A stretch of 64,000 bases of DNA from Mycolicibacterium crocinum (GTDB taxonomy: Bacteria > Actinomycetota > Actinomycetes > Mycobacteriales > Mycobacteriaceae): contig NZ_CP092362.2 in the NCBI RefSeq assembly GCF_022370635.2, positions 4,774,001 through 4,838,000 of the forward strand. Direction: 5' to 3'. The notes under the pieces are model-generated. The model searched no databases. It saw nothing but the letters and a program-made list of their open reading frames with translations, and was not told where the DNA came from. Shown here one piece after another: positions 34,953 through 43,704 of the stretch. How positions within the stretch are numbered: the stretch's first letter is position 1; every line of letters begins with the position of its first letter. The translations under genes were made by a program, and so were the position numbers.

Positions 34953-35624
34953 ATGGCCACGCCGACCATGACATCAGTCCGCAAACTCGGAATCGCATCG
35001 ATGGCTGCGCTGTCGATCCTGACGCCGATCACCGTCGCTCCGGCTGCGCAGGCCGAGCCGTGCCCCGATGTCGAAGTCGTCTTCGCCCGCGGCACCAGCG
35101 AGCCGGTCGGTATCGGCCGTGTCGGACAAGCCCTCGTCGACAACCTGCAGGGGCAGCTGGGTGGACGCTCGGTGAGCGCCTATGCGGTGAATTACCCCGC
35201 GACCTACGACTTCCTGGGTGCCGCTGACGGCGCCACCGACGCCACCAACCACATCGCGAGCATGGCCGCGGCCTGCCCGTCGACGAAGTTCGTTCTCGGC
35301 GGCTACTCGCAGGGCGCCGCGGTGGTCGACATGCTGGTGGGCATTCCTCCATTGGGCAACAAGGTCGGTGACATCGGCTCGGCACCGCCGCTGCCGGGCA
35401 ACCTGGCCAACCGGGTCGCCGGGCTGGCCGTGTTCGGTAATCCGTCCACCAAGTTCAGCATCCCGATCACCTCTGCCGGCGGGGTGTTCGCCGGCAAAGG
35501 CGTCGACTTCTGCAACGACGGTGACCCGATCTGCTCGCGCGGCCGCAATCCGTTCGCGCACACCGATTACGAGAAGGGCGACTCGCCCGCGCAGGCCGCC
35601 GGCTTCCTGGCGGGCCTGCTCTAG
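34953..35624 (+). CDS. Secreted cutinase-like serine esterase (second of four)
   Basis: A 223-residue cutinase. Signal peptide with AQA cleavage near residue 34; triad Ser119 (GGYSQGAA), Asp191 (NDGDPIC) and His203 (FAHTDY). It is the closest of the set to the first copy in the GYSQG and FGNP segments. AAGGGGG lies 9-10 bases before the ATG. The gap of 78 bases from the first copy gives room for its own promoter. Confidence 0.92.
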   Translation: MATPTMTSVRKLGIASMAALSILTPITVAPAAQAEPCPDVEVVFARGTSEPVGIGRVGQALVDNLQGQLGGRSVSAYAVNYPATYDFLGAADGATDATNHIASMAAACPSTKFVLGGYSQGAAVVDMLVGIPPLGNKVGDIGSAPPLPGNLANRVAGLAVFGNPSTKFSIPITSAGGVFAGKGVDFCNDGDPICSRGRNPFAHTDYEKGDSPAQAAGFLAGLL

Positions 35625-35670
35625 CCTCGCAATTTTATTTGCTGCCAGCTTTCTCCCAGGCTCGTCTACC

Positions 35671-36336
35671 ATGGCTGCCATGCGCGCTACAGCGATGCTG
35701 AGCGGGGCGGCAGCGTTGATGTCCGTCGCCTCGTCGATCTTGCCCACTGCGGTGGCAACGGCAGCGGATTGTCCCGACGCCGAGGTGATCTTCGCCCGCG
35801 GCCGCGAGGAACCACCCGGCATCGGCCGCATCGGCGATGCCTTCGTCGATGCTCTCCGCAGCAAGACCCCCAAGAGTGTGGGCGTGTACGCGGTCAACTA
35901 CATCGCCGACTGGGACATCGTGCCGGGCGCCAACAACATGGCTCAACATATGGAGTACATGGCGGCCAATTGCCCGAACACCCGCCAAGTACCCGGGGGC
36001 TACTCACTGGGTGCTGCGGTGGTCGACGTCGCCCTCACCCCGACCGACCCCCGACTCGGGGCCAACCCGGTACCCCCGTCGGTCGCCCCGCACGTCGCAG
36101 CCGTGGTGCAGTTCGGTAGCGGCACGCGCAGCGTCAGCGTCCCCGGCTTGGTGGCCGCGGCCAACAGCCCGCTCTACGGTCCGAAGACCATCAACCAGTG
36201 CAATATCGACGATCCGATCTGCAACGGCATCGATCCCAACACTCTGGTCGGTAACTGGTGGACGCACCTACAGGACGCCTACATCGGTTCCGGTCTGGTT
36301 GACCAGGCCGCCCAATTCACCGCAGACAGGCTGTGA
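35671..36336 (+). CDS. Secreted cutinase-like serine esterase (third of four)
   Basis: A 221-residue cutinase with signal peptide (cleavage near residue 32). The nucleophile motif is GGYSLGAA (Ser112), with Leu in place of Gln after the serine; Asp181 and His199 complete the triad. That Gln to Leu change, shared with the fourth copy, separates two subtypes in the cluster. The first ATG at 35671 is used; a second at 35680 is possible. The fourth gene begins three bases after its stop. Confidence 0.9.
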   Translation: MAAMRATAMLSGAAALMSVASSILPTAVATAADCPDAEVIFARGREEPPGIGRIGDAFVDALRSKTPKSVGVYAVNYIADWDIVPGANNMAQHMEYMAANCPNTRQVPGGYSLGAAVVDVALTPTDPRLGANPVPPSVAPHVAAVVQFGSGTRSVSVPGLVAAANSPLYGPKTINQCNIDDPICNGIDPNTLVGNWWTHLQDAYIGSGLVDQAAQFTADRL

Positions 36337-36339
36337 TTC

Positions 36340-37023
36340 ATGCGTATTCGGGGGATGTTGATCAGTGCGGTCGCGGTACTTGTCGCGGCCGCGACCATGG
36401 TGCTCGGTCCGTCAGCGCTACCGCGCGGGGCATTCGGCGCAGCACCGCAGGCGTCCGCCGCCGGGTGTCCTGACGTCGAAGTGATCTTTGCCCGGGGCCG
36501 TCTGGAATCCCCCGGCGCGGGTGTGATCGGCAATGCGTTCGTCAGCGCCCTGCGCTCTCGCGTGCACCGCAACGTCGGCGTGTACGCGGTGAAATATCCC
36601 GCCGACAATCAGGTCGACGTCGGCGCCAACGACATCAGCCAGCGCATCATCTACAACATCAACAACTGCCCGAACACTCGCCTGGTGCTCGGCGGCTACT
36701 CGCTGGGTGCGGCGGCCACGGATATGGTTCTGGCGCTTCCCATTACGATCTTGGGCTTCAAGACGCTGCTGCCTCCCGATGCCGGGAGCCACATCGCGGC
36801 CGTCGCGCTGTTCGGCAACGGAACGCAATGGCTGGGCCCGATAACGAATTTTAGTCCGGAGTACCGGGACCGGACCATCGAGCTGTGCCACGGAGCCGAT
36901 CCGATCTGCAACCCGGCCGACCCGGACACCTGGGAGGCCAACTGGCCCGATCACCTGGCCGCCGCGTACCAGAAGGCCGGAATGATCGATCAGGCAGCCG
37001 ATTTCGTGGCAGGCCGACTCTAG
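36340..37023 (+). CDS. Secreted cutinase-like serine esterase (fourth of four)
   Basis: A 227-residue cutinase with a longer signal region (to about Ala41). Ser121 lies in GGYSLGAA; the Asp is in HGADPIC and the His in NWPDHLAAAY. It is translated from an ATG three bases after the previous stop and so is almost surely in one transcript with the third copy. The last four bases overlap the stop codon of truA on the other strand. Confidence 0.9.
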   Translation: MRIRGMLISAVAVLVAAATMVLGPSALPRGAFGAAPQASAAGCPDVEVIFARGRLESPGAGVIGNAFVSALRSRVHRNVGVYAVKYPADNQVDVGANDISQRIIYNINNCPNTRLVLGGYSLGAAATDMVLALPITILGFKTLLPPDAGSHIAAVALFGNGTQWLGPITNFSPEYRDRTIELCHGADPICNPADPDTWEANWPDHLAAAYQKAGMIDQAADFVAGRL

Positions 37024-37901
37024 GGCCGGTTCAGTGTCCGCAGATCGCGGGTGACCGTGATACGCGCCGCAAGCTCGTCGTCGGGCGGATAGTCCACACC
37101 CGTCAGGGTGAGACCCCGCGCCGGTGCGGCGGCAAAATCGCTGGAGCGTGCGTCGGCCGTCAACAATGATGCGCACCACGAGGGTTTGCGGCGGCCCTCC
37201 CCCACGGCCAGCAGCGCACCGACCAGTGAACGCACCATCGACCAGCAGAACGCGTCAGCGGTGACGTACGCGGTCACCGCATCGCCGTCGCGCACCCACT
37301 CGAGGCGCTGCAGGTCGCGGATCGTCGTCGCGCCCGGCCGGTGACGGCAGAACGCGGCAAAGTCGTGCAGTCCCACCAGATAGCGGGATGCCACATTCAT
37401 CGCCGCGACATCCAGCGGTCGCGTCCAGGCCGTCATGTACCGCGCGGCGTGCGGCTCGACGCCATAGGGTGCCAACGACAGCCGGTATTCGTAGTGCCGG
37501 CGCAGCGCCGAAAACCGCGCGTCGAATCCGGCTGGCGCGCGGGTGATTTCGCGCACCCGCACATCCTGGGGCAGGAATCGGGCCAATCGCCGCACCAGCG
37601 GCCGGAATTCGGGCTCACCGGGCCGGCCGTGACGCGGATACACATGGGCGAGCGCGTCGGCCATGACGTCGAGGTGGGCCACCTGTCCGGTGGCGTGCAC
37701 ACCGGTGTCGGTGCGTCCGGCTCCGAACACCCGGGTCCGTGCTCGGAAGATCGTCGAGAACGCCTCTTCGAGGACGCCCGCGACCGTCCGATAGCCTTCC
37801 TGCGCCGCCCAACCGGTGAATTCGGTTCCGTCGTAGGCGATATCGAGCCGTAGACGAACCTGCCCGCCACCGGTGTCGGTGACGGGCAGGTTCGTGTTCA
37901 C
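37020..37901 (-). CDS. truA: tRNA pseudouridine synthase A
   Basis: A 293-residue enzyme that forms pseudouridine at tRNA positions 38-40. The catalytic aspartate is in FGAGRTDTGVHATGQ. The start GTG at 37901 lies four bases after the rplQ stop. A longer frame reads into rplQ and was rejected. It is the last gene of the long operon infA-rpmJ-rpsM-rpsK-rpsD-rpoA-rplQ-truA. Confidence 0.93.
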   Translation of the reverse strand: MNTNLPVTDTGGGQVRLRLDIAYDGTEFTGWAAQEGYRTVAGVLEEAFSTIFRARTRVFGAGRTDTGVHATGQVAHLDVMADALAHVYPRHGRPGEPEFRPLVRRLARFLPQDVRVREITRAPAGFDARFSALRRHYEYRLSLAPYGVEPHAARYMTAWTRPLDVAAMNVASRYLVGLHDFAAFCRHRPGATTIRDLQRLEWVRDGDAVTAYVTADAFCWSMVRSLVGALLAVGEGRRKPSWCASLLTADARSSDFAAAPARGLTLTGVDYPPDDELAARITVTRDLRTLNRP

Positions 37902-37905
37902 AGCG

Positions 37906-38529
37906 TCAGGACTTGTCAGCGTCCGAATCCTCGGCGGATTCCTCCGCCTGCTCCTCGGCGACCTCATCGGCAGCCTCGGCGGTCTGGGCGTCGGCGATCG
38001 CGGTGTCTTCTTCTACGGCCTCAGCCTCTTGGATCTCCTCCACGGAGTCCTCGGCGTCCGGACCGACGGCCTCTTCGGGCTCCACCGCGGCCTGCGGAGC
38101 GGCAGCGGCTGCCACCGGCGCGGCCTTGGCGGCCGAGCTCTTGCGAGCCCGGTTGGCCTCCGAGGTCACCGTCTTCTCCCGCACCAGCTCGATGACGGCC
38201 ATCGGGGCGTTGTCACCCTTACGCGGCTCGACCTTGATGATGCGGGTGTAGCCGCCATTGCGGTCGGCGAAGAACGGTGCGATCTCGGCGAAGAGAGCGT
38301 GCACGATGTCCTTATCGCGGATCTTCTTCATCACCTCGCGCCGGTTGTGCAGCTCGCCCTTCTTGGCGTGGGTGATGAGCTTCTCCGCGTACGGACGCAA
38401 CGCCCGCGCCTTCGGCTCGGTGGTCTTGATCCGGCCGTGCTCGAAGAGCGACGTGGCCAGGTTGGCCAGAATCGCCTTCTGGTGTGAGGACGACCCGCCG
38501 AGGCGAGGGCCCTTGGTGGGCTTGGGCAT
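37906..38529 (-). CDS. rplQ: 50S ribosomal protein L17 with acidic C-terminal extension
   Basis: The first 120 residues are a standard L17 (MPKPTKGPRLGGSSSHQKAI, KKIRDKDIVHALF). The remaining 85 or so residues are Ala/Glu/Asp-rich and acidic, an extension seen in mycobacteria but absent from the E. coli protein (127 residues). The tail probably projects from the ribosome; its role is unknown. Confidence 0.96.
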   Translation of the reverse strand: MPKPTKGPRLGGSSSHQKAILANLATSLFEHGRIKTTEPKARALRPYAEKLITHAKKGELHNRREVMKKIRDKDIVHALFAEIAPFFADRNGGYTRIIKVEPRKGDNAPMAVIELVREKTVTSEANRARKSSAAKAAPVAAAAAPQAAVEPEEAVGPDAEDSVEEIQEAEAVEEDTAIADAQTAEAADEVAEEQAEESAEDSDADKS

Positions 38530-38588
38530 TGCGACTTCTCCTAAATGGGGCCGGTCCCCGTATCAGGTAGGACCGGGACTGTTTGTAC

Positions 38589-39641
38589 TTAGAGTTCTTC
38601 GGTCTCGGTGTAGTCCTGCTCAGCGTCCAGGTCGTAACCCGCATCGCTGTTCCAGGTACCGGTGGCCACGTCGTAGCCGGCGACCTCGGACGGATCGAAG
38701 CTGGCCGGGCTGTCCTTGAGCGACAGACCCAGCTGGTGCAGCTTGATCTTGACCTCGTCGATCGACTTCTGGCCGAAGTTACGGATGTCCAGCAGATCGG
38801 ACTCCGTGCGGGCGACCAGCTCGCCAACGGTGTGCACACCCTCGCGCTTGAGGCAGTTGTACGACCGGACGGTCAGGTCCAGATCGTCGATCGGCAGCGC
38901 GAACGCCGCGATGTGATCGGCCTCGGCAGGCGACGGGCCGATCTCGATGCCCTCGGCCTCGACGTTGAGTTCCCGTGCCAGACCGAACAATTCGACCAGG
39001 GTCTTGCCGGCCGACGCCAGGGCGTCACGCGGGCTGATCGAGTTCTTGGTCTCGACGTCCAGGATCAGCTTGTCGAAGTCGGTGCGCTGCTCGACGCGGG
39101 TGGCCTCCACCTTGTAGGTGACCTTCAGCACCGGCGAGTAGATGGAATCGACCGGGATACGGCCGATCTCGGCGCCCGACGCCTTGTTCTGCACGGCAGG
39201 CACGTAGCCACGGCCGCGCTCGACGACGAGCTCGACCTCGAGCTTGCCCTTGTCGTTCAGGGTGGCGATGTGCATGTCGGGGTTGTGCACGGTCACACCG
39301 GCGGGCGGGACGATGTCACCGGCGGTCACCTCACCCGGACCCTGCTTGCGCAGGTACATGGTGACGGGCTCGTCCTCCTCGGACGAGACGACCAGGCCCT
39401 TGAGGTTCAGGATGATGTCGGTGACGTCTTCCTTCACACCGGGCACGGTGGTGAACTCGTGCAGCACACCGTCGATGCGGATGCTCGTCACGGCCGCGCC
39501 GGGGATCGACGACAGCAGCGTGCGCCGCAGCGAATTGCCAAGGGTGTAACCGAAACCCGGCTCCAGCGGTTCGATGACGAACTGGGAGCGGTTTTCGGCG
39601 ATGACCTCTTCGCTCAGTGTGGGTCGCTGAGAAATCAGCAT
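38589..39641 (-). CDS. rpoA: DNA-directed RNA polymerase alpha subunit
   Basis: A 350-residue alpha subunit: N-terminal dimerisation domain (GFGYTLGNSLRRTLLSSIPG) and a C-terminal helix-hairpin-helix domain that contacts promoters and activators (VRSYNCLKREGVHTVGEL, NFGQKSIDEVKIKL). The C-terminus ends in an acidic tail (DLDAEQDYTETEEL). It lies in the normal place between rpsD and rplQ. Confidence 0.98.
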   Translation of the reverse strand: MLISQRPTLSEEVIAENRSQFVIEPLEPGFGYTLGNSLRRTLLSSIPGAAVTSIRIDGVLHEFTTVPGVKEDVTDIILNLKGLVVSSEEDEPVTMYLRKQGPGEVTAGDIVPPAGVTVHNPDMHIATLNDKGKLEVELVVERGRGYVPAVQNKASGAEIGRIPVDSIYSPVLKVTYKVEATRVEQRTDFDKLILDVETKNSISPRDALASAGKTLVELFGLARELNVEAEGIEIGPSPAEADHIAAFALPIDDLDLTVRSYNCLKREGVHTVGELVARTESDLLDIRNFGQKSIDEVKIKLHQLGLSLKDSPASFDPSEVAGYDVATGTWNSDAGYDLDAEQDYTETEEL

Positions 39642-39734
39642 GGTGTTTTCTATCTCCTTCTCGGCACCCGCTATTTGATGCCGTTAAGTGATCCACAGGG
39701 ACCGGTTGGCCCCGCAGAGGACTGCGTCGTCTTC

Positions 39735-40340
39735 TTACTTCGAGTAGAACTCGACGATCAGCTGCTCGGCGAGCGGGACCTGGATCTGCTCGCGAGTCGG
39801 CAACTGGTGCACCAGGATTCGCTGACGCTCCCCGACGACCTGCAGCCAGGACGGGATCGGGCGCTCACCCGCGGTCTGCCGAGACAGCTCGAACGGGAAG
39901 GTGTTCAGCGACTTGTCCTTGATGTCGATGATGTCGTACTGCGACACCCGGTAGCTCGGGATGTTCACCTTGACACCGTTGACGGTGAAGTGGCCGTGGC
40001 TGACCAGCTGGCGGGCCATCCGGCGGGTACGCGCCAGGCCGGCGCGGTACACGACGTTGTCCAGCCGGGTCTCCAGGATCTGGAGCAGGTTCTCACCGGT
40101 CTTGCCGGTGGACCGGTTGGCCTCTTCGTAGTACTTGCGGAACTGCTTCTCCATCACGCCGTAGGTGAAGCGAGCCTTCTGCTTTTCCTGCAGCTGCTGA
40201 CGGTATTCGCTCTCCTTGATCCGCGCGCGGCCGTGCTGGCCGGGCGGGTAGGGGCGCTTCTCGAACGACTGATCACCACCGACCAGGTCGACGCCGAGGC
40301 GGCGCGACTTGCGGGTGGCGGGTCCGGTGTAACGAGCCAT
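39735..40340 (-). CDS. rpsD: 30S ribosomal protein S4
   Basis: A 201-residue S4, primary 16S rRNA binder and translational repressor in many bacteria. Begins MARYTGPATRKSRRLGVDLV and carries the S4 RNA-binding motif (RLDNVVYRAGLARTRRMARQ). There is no cysteine in the N-terminal region, so it is the zinc-free type. Confidence 0.97.
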   Translation of the reverse strand: MARYTGPATRKSRRLGVDLVGGDQSFEKRPYPPGQHGRARIKESEYRQQLQEKQKARFTYGVMEKQFRKYYEEANRSTGKTGENLLQILETRLDNVVYRAGLARTRRMARQLVSHGHFTVNGVKVNIPSYRVSQYDIIDIKDKSLNTFPFELSRQTAGERPIPSWLQVVGERQRILVHQLPTREQIQVPLAEQLIVEFYSK

Positions 40341-40354
40341 GATTCAGATCCTCC

Positions 40355-40768
40355 CTAGACCCGGCGCCGCTTGGGCGGACGGCAGCCGTTGTGCGGCTGC
40401 GGAGTGACGTCGGAAATGGCGCCGACCTCGAGGCCGGCGGCCTGCAGCGAGCGGATCGCCGTCTCGCGGCCCGAGCCCGGGCCCTTCACGAAGACATCGA
40501 CCTTCTTCACGCCGTGCTCCTGCGCCTTGCGGGCAGCGTTCTCGGCGGCGAGCTGTGCGGCGAACGGGGTCGACTTGCGCGAACCCTTGAAGCCGACGTG
40601 GCCCGACGAAGCCCAGGCGATGACGTTGCCCTGGGGATCGGTGATCGAGACGATCGTGTTGTTGAACGTGCTCTTGATGTGAGCGGCGCCGTGCGGGACG
40701 TTCTTCTTTTCCCTGCGACGGGTCTTCTGACCCTTCTTGGCGCCGGTGCCTTTCTTTGCCTGTGCCAT
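40355..40768 (-). CDS. rpsK: 30S ribosomal protein S11
   Basis: A 137-residue S11 with the conserved TFNNTIVSITDPQGNVIAW segment and the C-terminal DVTPQPHNGCRPPKRRRV. The start is six bases after the rpsM stop. Confidence 0.97.
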   Translation of the reverse strand: MAQAKKGTGAKKGQKTRRREKKNVPHGAAHIKSTFNNTIVSITDPQGNVIAWASSGHVGFKGSRKSTPFAAQLAAENAARKAQEHGVKKVDVFVKGPGSGRETAIRSLQAAGLEVGAISDVTPQPHNGCRPPKRRRV

Positions 40769-40774
40769 TCGGGG

Positions 40775-41149
40775 TTACCTGGCCTTCTTCTTGCCGGCGA
40801 TGGTGCGCTTGGGGCCCTTGCGGGTGCGCGCATTGGTCTTGGTCCGCTGGCCACGCACCGGCAGGCCGCGGCGGTGCCGCAGGCCCTGGTAGCAGCCGAT
40901 CTCGATCTTGCGGCGAATGTCGGCCTGAACCTCGCGGCGCAGGTCACCCTCGACCTTGAGGTTGCCTTCGATGTAGTCGCGCAGGACGGTCACCTGATCA
41001 TCGGTGAGGTCCTTGGTGCGCAGGTTCCGGTCGACGCCGGTGGCATCCAGGATTTCCTGGCTGCGGGTACGGCCGATGCCGTAGATGTAGGTCAGCGCGA
41101 TCTCCATGCGCTTGTCGCGCGGGAGATCAACGCCCATGAGACGTGCCAT
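40775..41149 (-). CDS. rpsM: 30S ribosomal protein S13
   Basis: A 124-residue S13 that contacts the 50S subunit and P-site tRNA. Typical segments are MARLMGVDLPRDKRMEIALT and the RHRRGLPVRGQRTKTNARTR tail. A 167-base gap (41150-41316) separates it from rpmJ; I see no gene in that gap. Confidence 0.97.
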   Translation of the reverse strand: MARLMGVDLPRDKRMEIALTYIYGIGRTRSQEILDATGVDRNLRTKDLTDDQVTVLRDYIEGNLKVEGDLRREVQADIRRKIEIGCYQGLRHRRGLPVRGQRTKTNARTRKGPKRTIAGKKKAR

Positions 41150-41316
41150 CAGGCAGTGATTCCTTCTCTATGCGGAGGTCTGTTCCCAGTCCGTTCCCTC
41201 GCCCAAGAAACTTGGAGGAGCGGGGTCCGGCCTCCGTGCCGGACGTGATGAGGGCCGTGCGCCCTCAGTGGTACTGGGAGGTCTGCATTCAGTTGTGGGT
41301 GGTGCTTGGACTGGGC

Positions 41317-41430
41317 TTAGCCCTGCCGCTGCTTGTGGCGCGGATCAGAGCAGATCACCATGACCCGCCCATGCCGGCGGATCACCCTGCACTTGTCGCA
41401 GATCGGCTTGACGCTCGGGTTCACCTTCAC
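41317..41430 (-). CDS. rpmJ: 50S ribosomal protein L36
   Basis: A 37-residue L36 ([14 protein letters not shown]..., ending RHKQRQG). Cys11, Cys14, Cys27 and His32 form a zinc site, so this is the zinc-containing type, not the zinc-starvation paralogue. GTG start with GAAGGA about 11 bases upstream. Confidence 0.96.
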
Positions 41431-41493
41431 GGCTGTTCGATCCTTCGTAGTTCTCGGTGGTTGTCTTGAATGCTGGTTCGCGGTCGGTTGGGC

Positions 41494-41715
41494 TTACTTG
41501 TACCGGTACACAATGCGCCCGCGGGTCAGGTCGTAGGGAGACAACTCCACCACCACCCGGTCCTCGGGAAGGATGCGGATGTAGTGCTGCCGCATCTTGC
41601 CGCTGATGTGAGCGAGTACCTTGTGTCCGTTCTCCAGCTCAATGCGAAACATCGCATTGGGCAGGGGCTCGACCACGCGGCCCTCGACCTCGATGGCACC
41701 GTCTTTCTTGGCCAT
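41494..41715 (-). CDS. infA: Translation initiation factor IF-1
   Basis: A 73-residue S1/OB-fold protein (MAKKDGAIEVEGRVVEPLPN, ending RGRIVYRYK) that blocks the A site during initiation. GAAGAGGA precedes the ATG. It is the first gene of the ribosomal/rpoA operon. Confidence 0.97.
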   Translation of the reverse strand: MAKKDGAIEVEGRVVEPLPNAMFRIELENGHKVLAHISGKMRQHYIRILPEDRVVVELSPYDLTRGRIVYRYK

Positions 41716-41850
41716 GTCCTCTTCGATCCTGCTTTCTCGGTTTGGGGCAGCATTCGCCCCGACTGCAAAACGTGGGCCGGGAGCAGGAAATTCCAGAATT
41801 TCCTCAGACAGGGCACGCAAGAGTCGGCGCGGATTCCGCACCGTTGGTCA

Positions 41851-41879
41851 ACGATACCCGCTTGCGCGCGCTACTCCAA
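41851..41879 (-). promoter_or_regulatory. Candidate housekeeping promoter for the infA-rpoA operon
   Basis: On the minus strand TTGGAG (41879-41874) and TATCGT (41856-41851) are spaced by 17 bases, a fair SigA-type promoter. Its start would leave a leader of about 130 bases before infA. The gap 41716-41999 holds no gene I would defend. Confidence 0.45.
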
Positions 41880-41999
41880 AACGCGCTGCAGCGGTGCTGA
41901 CCTCACTTTAATCTCCTGGCGAACAAGACACGACGAGCTCGCCAACGGCTGCAAGCTCACCCTAATAAGCACTGGACATCGGGCGCATACTTGACGGTG

Positions 42000-43700
42000 A
42001 TGACTGGACCCGCCCCCCAGCCCCGCAAACCCGTAATCCTCACCGTGGACGACGACCCGGCCGTGTCGCGCGCCGTGGCCCGCGACCTTCGCCGCCATTA
42101 CGGCGAGCGCTACCGGATCGTCCGCGCGGAATCCGGGCTCGACGCGCTGGAAACGATCAACGAACTCAAGCTCCGCGGCGAGACCGTGGCGGTGTTCGTC
42201 GCCGACTACCGGATGCCCCAGATGAGCGGCATCCAGTTCCTCGAAGAAGCGATGGACGTCTACCCGATGGCCCGCCGCGTTCTGCTGACCGCGTACGCCG
42301 ACACCCACGCCGCGATCGACGCCATCAACGTCGTCGACCTCGACCACTACCTGCTCAAGCCGTGGGATCCGCCGGAGGAGAAGCTCTACCCGGTGATCGA
42401 CGCGCTGCTGGAGGCCTGGCACGCCACCGGCGACCGGGCCATCCCGCACACCAAGGTGATCGGTCACCGCTGGAGCGAGCGCTCGTGGGAGGTGCGCCAG
42501 TTCCTGGCCCGCAACCTGCATTCGTTCCGCGCGTTCAACGCCGACGAGCCCAAGGGCAAGCAGCTGCTCGACGCCGGCGGCCTCGACGACTTCCAGCTGC
42601 CGGTGGTCATCAGCGAGCAGGGCCAGATCCTGGTCGACCCGACCGACGCCGAGCTGGCCGCGATGCTGGGGCTGTCGACGACCCCGTCGCTGGAGATGTA
42701 CGACCTGGCCGTCATCGGCGGCGGCCCCGCCGGGCTCGCGGCAGCGGTGTACGGCGCCTCCGAGGGACTCAAGACCGTGCTGATCGAGGAGCAGACCACC
42801 GGCGGCCAGGCTGGCCGCAGCTCCCGCATCGAGAACTACCTCGGCTTCCCCACCGGCGTCTCCGGCGCCGAGCTCACCACGTCGGCACGCCGGCAGGCCG
42901 AGCGTTTCGGCGCCGAGGTGATCACCACCCGCAAGGCGATCAAGCTGTCCGCCGGCGAGGCCGGCACCGCCCGCACGATCGAGTTCGAGGACGGCAGCAC
43001 CATCGCCGCCCGCGCGGTCATCCTGGCGACCGGTGTCGCCTACCGCCAGCTGCAGGTCACCGGCTGTTGGGATAACCCCGACGATCCGTCGTGCAACTAC
43101 GTGGGGCGCGGCGTCTACTACGGCGCCTCGGTGTCGGATGCCTCCGAGTGCAAGGGCGAGGACGTCTACATCGTCGGCGGGGCCAACTCGGCCGGGCAGG
43201 CGGCGATGTTCATGTCCCGCGAGGCGCGCTCGGTCACCATGCTGGTGCGCGGCCCGTCGCTGGAAGCGTCGATGTCGCACTACCTGATCCAGCAGATCGA
43301 GAAGAACCCGACGATCTCGGTGCGCACCTGCACCGAAGTCGTGGACACCCTCGGCGAGGACGACCACCTGACCGGGCTGATCCTGGAGAACCGGCAGACC
43401 GGTCAGCGCGAGACCGTCGACGCCAGCCGGATGTGCTGCTTCATCGGCGCCGAGCCCCGCACCGACTGGCTCAAAGAGGTCGTCGCCGTCGACGACCACG
43501 GATTCGTCCTGGCCGGACCCGACCTGCTCAACGTGGCCGGATGGACTCTGGACCGCCCGCCGCACCACCTGGAAACAAGTGTGCCCGGTGTGTTTGTTGC
43601 AGGAGACGTGCGCTCCGAGTCCGCAAAACGGGTGGCGGCCGCCGTCGGCGAAGGTTCGATGGCGGTGATGTTGGTGCACCGGTACCTGGCGGAGGCATAG
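42000..43700 (+). CDS. Response-regulator receiver fused to thioredoxin-fold and thioredoxin-reductase-like flavoprotein
   Basis: A 566-residue three-part fusion. Residues 10-130 are a complete receiver domain: acidic Asp17/Asp18, phosphorylatable Asp69 (VADYRMP), Thr97 and Lys120. Residues about 150-225 look like a thioredoxin/glutaredoxin-type fold (KVIGHRWSERSWEVRQFLAR to LPVVISEQG), but the place of the active-site cysteines reads RWSERSW. Residues 233-560 match low-molecular-weight thioredoxin reductase: FAD site GGGPAG (240-245) and NAD(P)H site GGANSAG (393-399). The dithiol CxxC is missing; the region reads GASVSDASECKG with a lone Cys384. Electron transfer to thioredoxin by the usual route is therefore unlikely. 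ATG at 42000; GTG 41997 and TTG 41991 are alternatives. A kinase gene follows after four bases. Confidence 0.88.
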   Translation: MTGPAPQPRKPVILTVDDDPAVSRAVARDLRRHYGERYRIVRAESGLDALETINELKLRGETVAVFVADYRMPQMSGIQFLEEAMDVYPMARRVLLTAYADTHAAIDAINVVDLDHYLLKPWDPPEEKLYPVIDALLEAWHATGDRAIPHTKVIGHRWSERSWEVRQFLARNLHSFRAFNADEPKGKQLLDAGGLDDFQLPVVISEQGQILVDPTDAELAAMLGLSTTPSLEMYDLAVIGGGPAGLAAAVYGASEGLKTVLIEEQTTGGQAGRSSRIENYLGFPTGVSGAELTTSARRQAERFGAEVITTRKAIKLSAGEAGTARTIEFEDGSTIAARAVILATGVAYRQLQVTGCWDNPDDPSCNYVGRGVYYGASVSDASECKGEDVYIVGGANSAGQAAMFMSREARSVTMLVRGPSLEASMSHYLIQQIEKNPTISVRTCTEVVDTLGEDDHLTGLILENRQTGQRETVDASRMCCFIGAEPRTDWLKEVVAVDDHGFVLAGPDLLNVAGWTLDRPPHHLETSVPGVFVAGDVRSESAKRVAAAVGEGSMAVMLVHRYLAEA

Positions 43701-43704
43701 GGAT

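Noticed and set aside
34218..37023. Cutinase array as a mobile or horizontally acquired island
   Set aside because: No integrase, transposase, flanking repeats or composition change; it looks like local duplication at a conserved locus.
40355..40947. Arg-rich frames in the S11/S13 region as extra genes
   Set aside because: They are frame shadows of rpsK and rpsM.
41871..43679. Open frame of about 600 codons opposite the receiver-flavoprotein fusion
   Set aside because: Antisense shadow; the forward frame has complete receiver and flavoprotein motifs.
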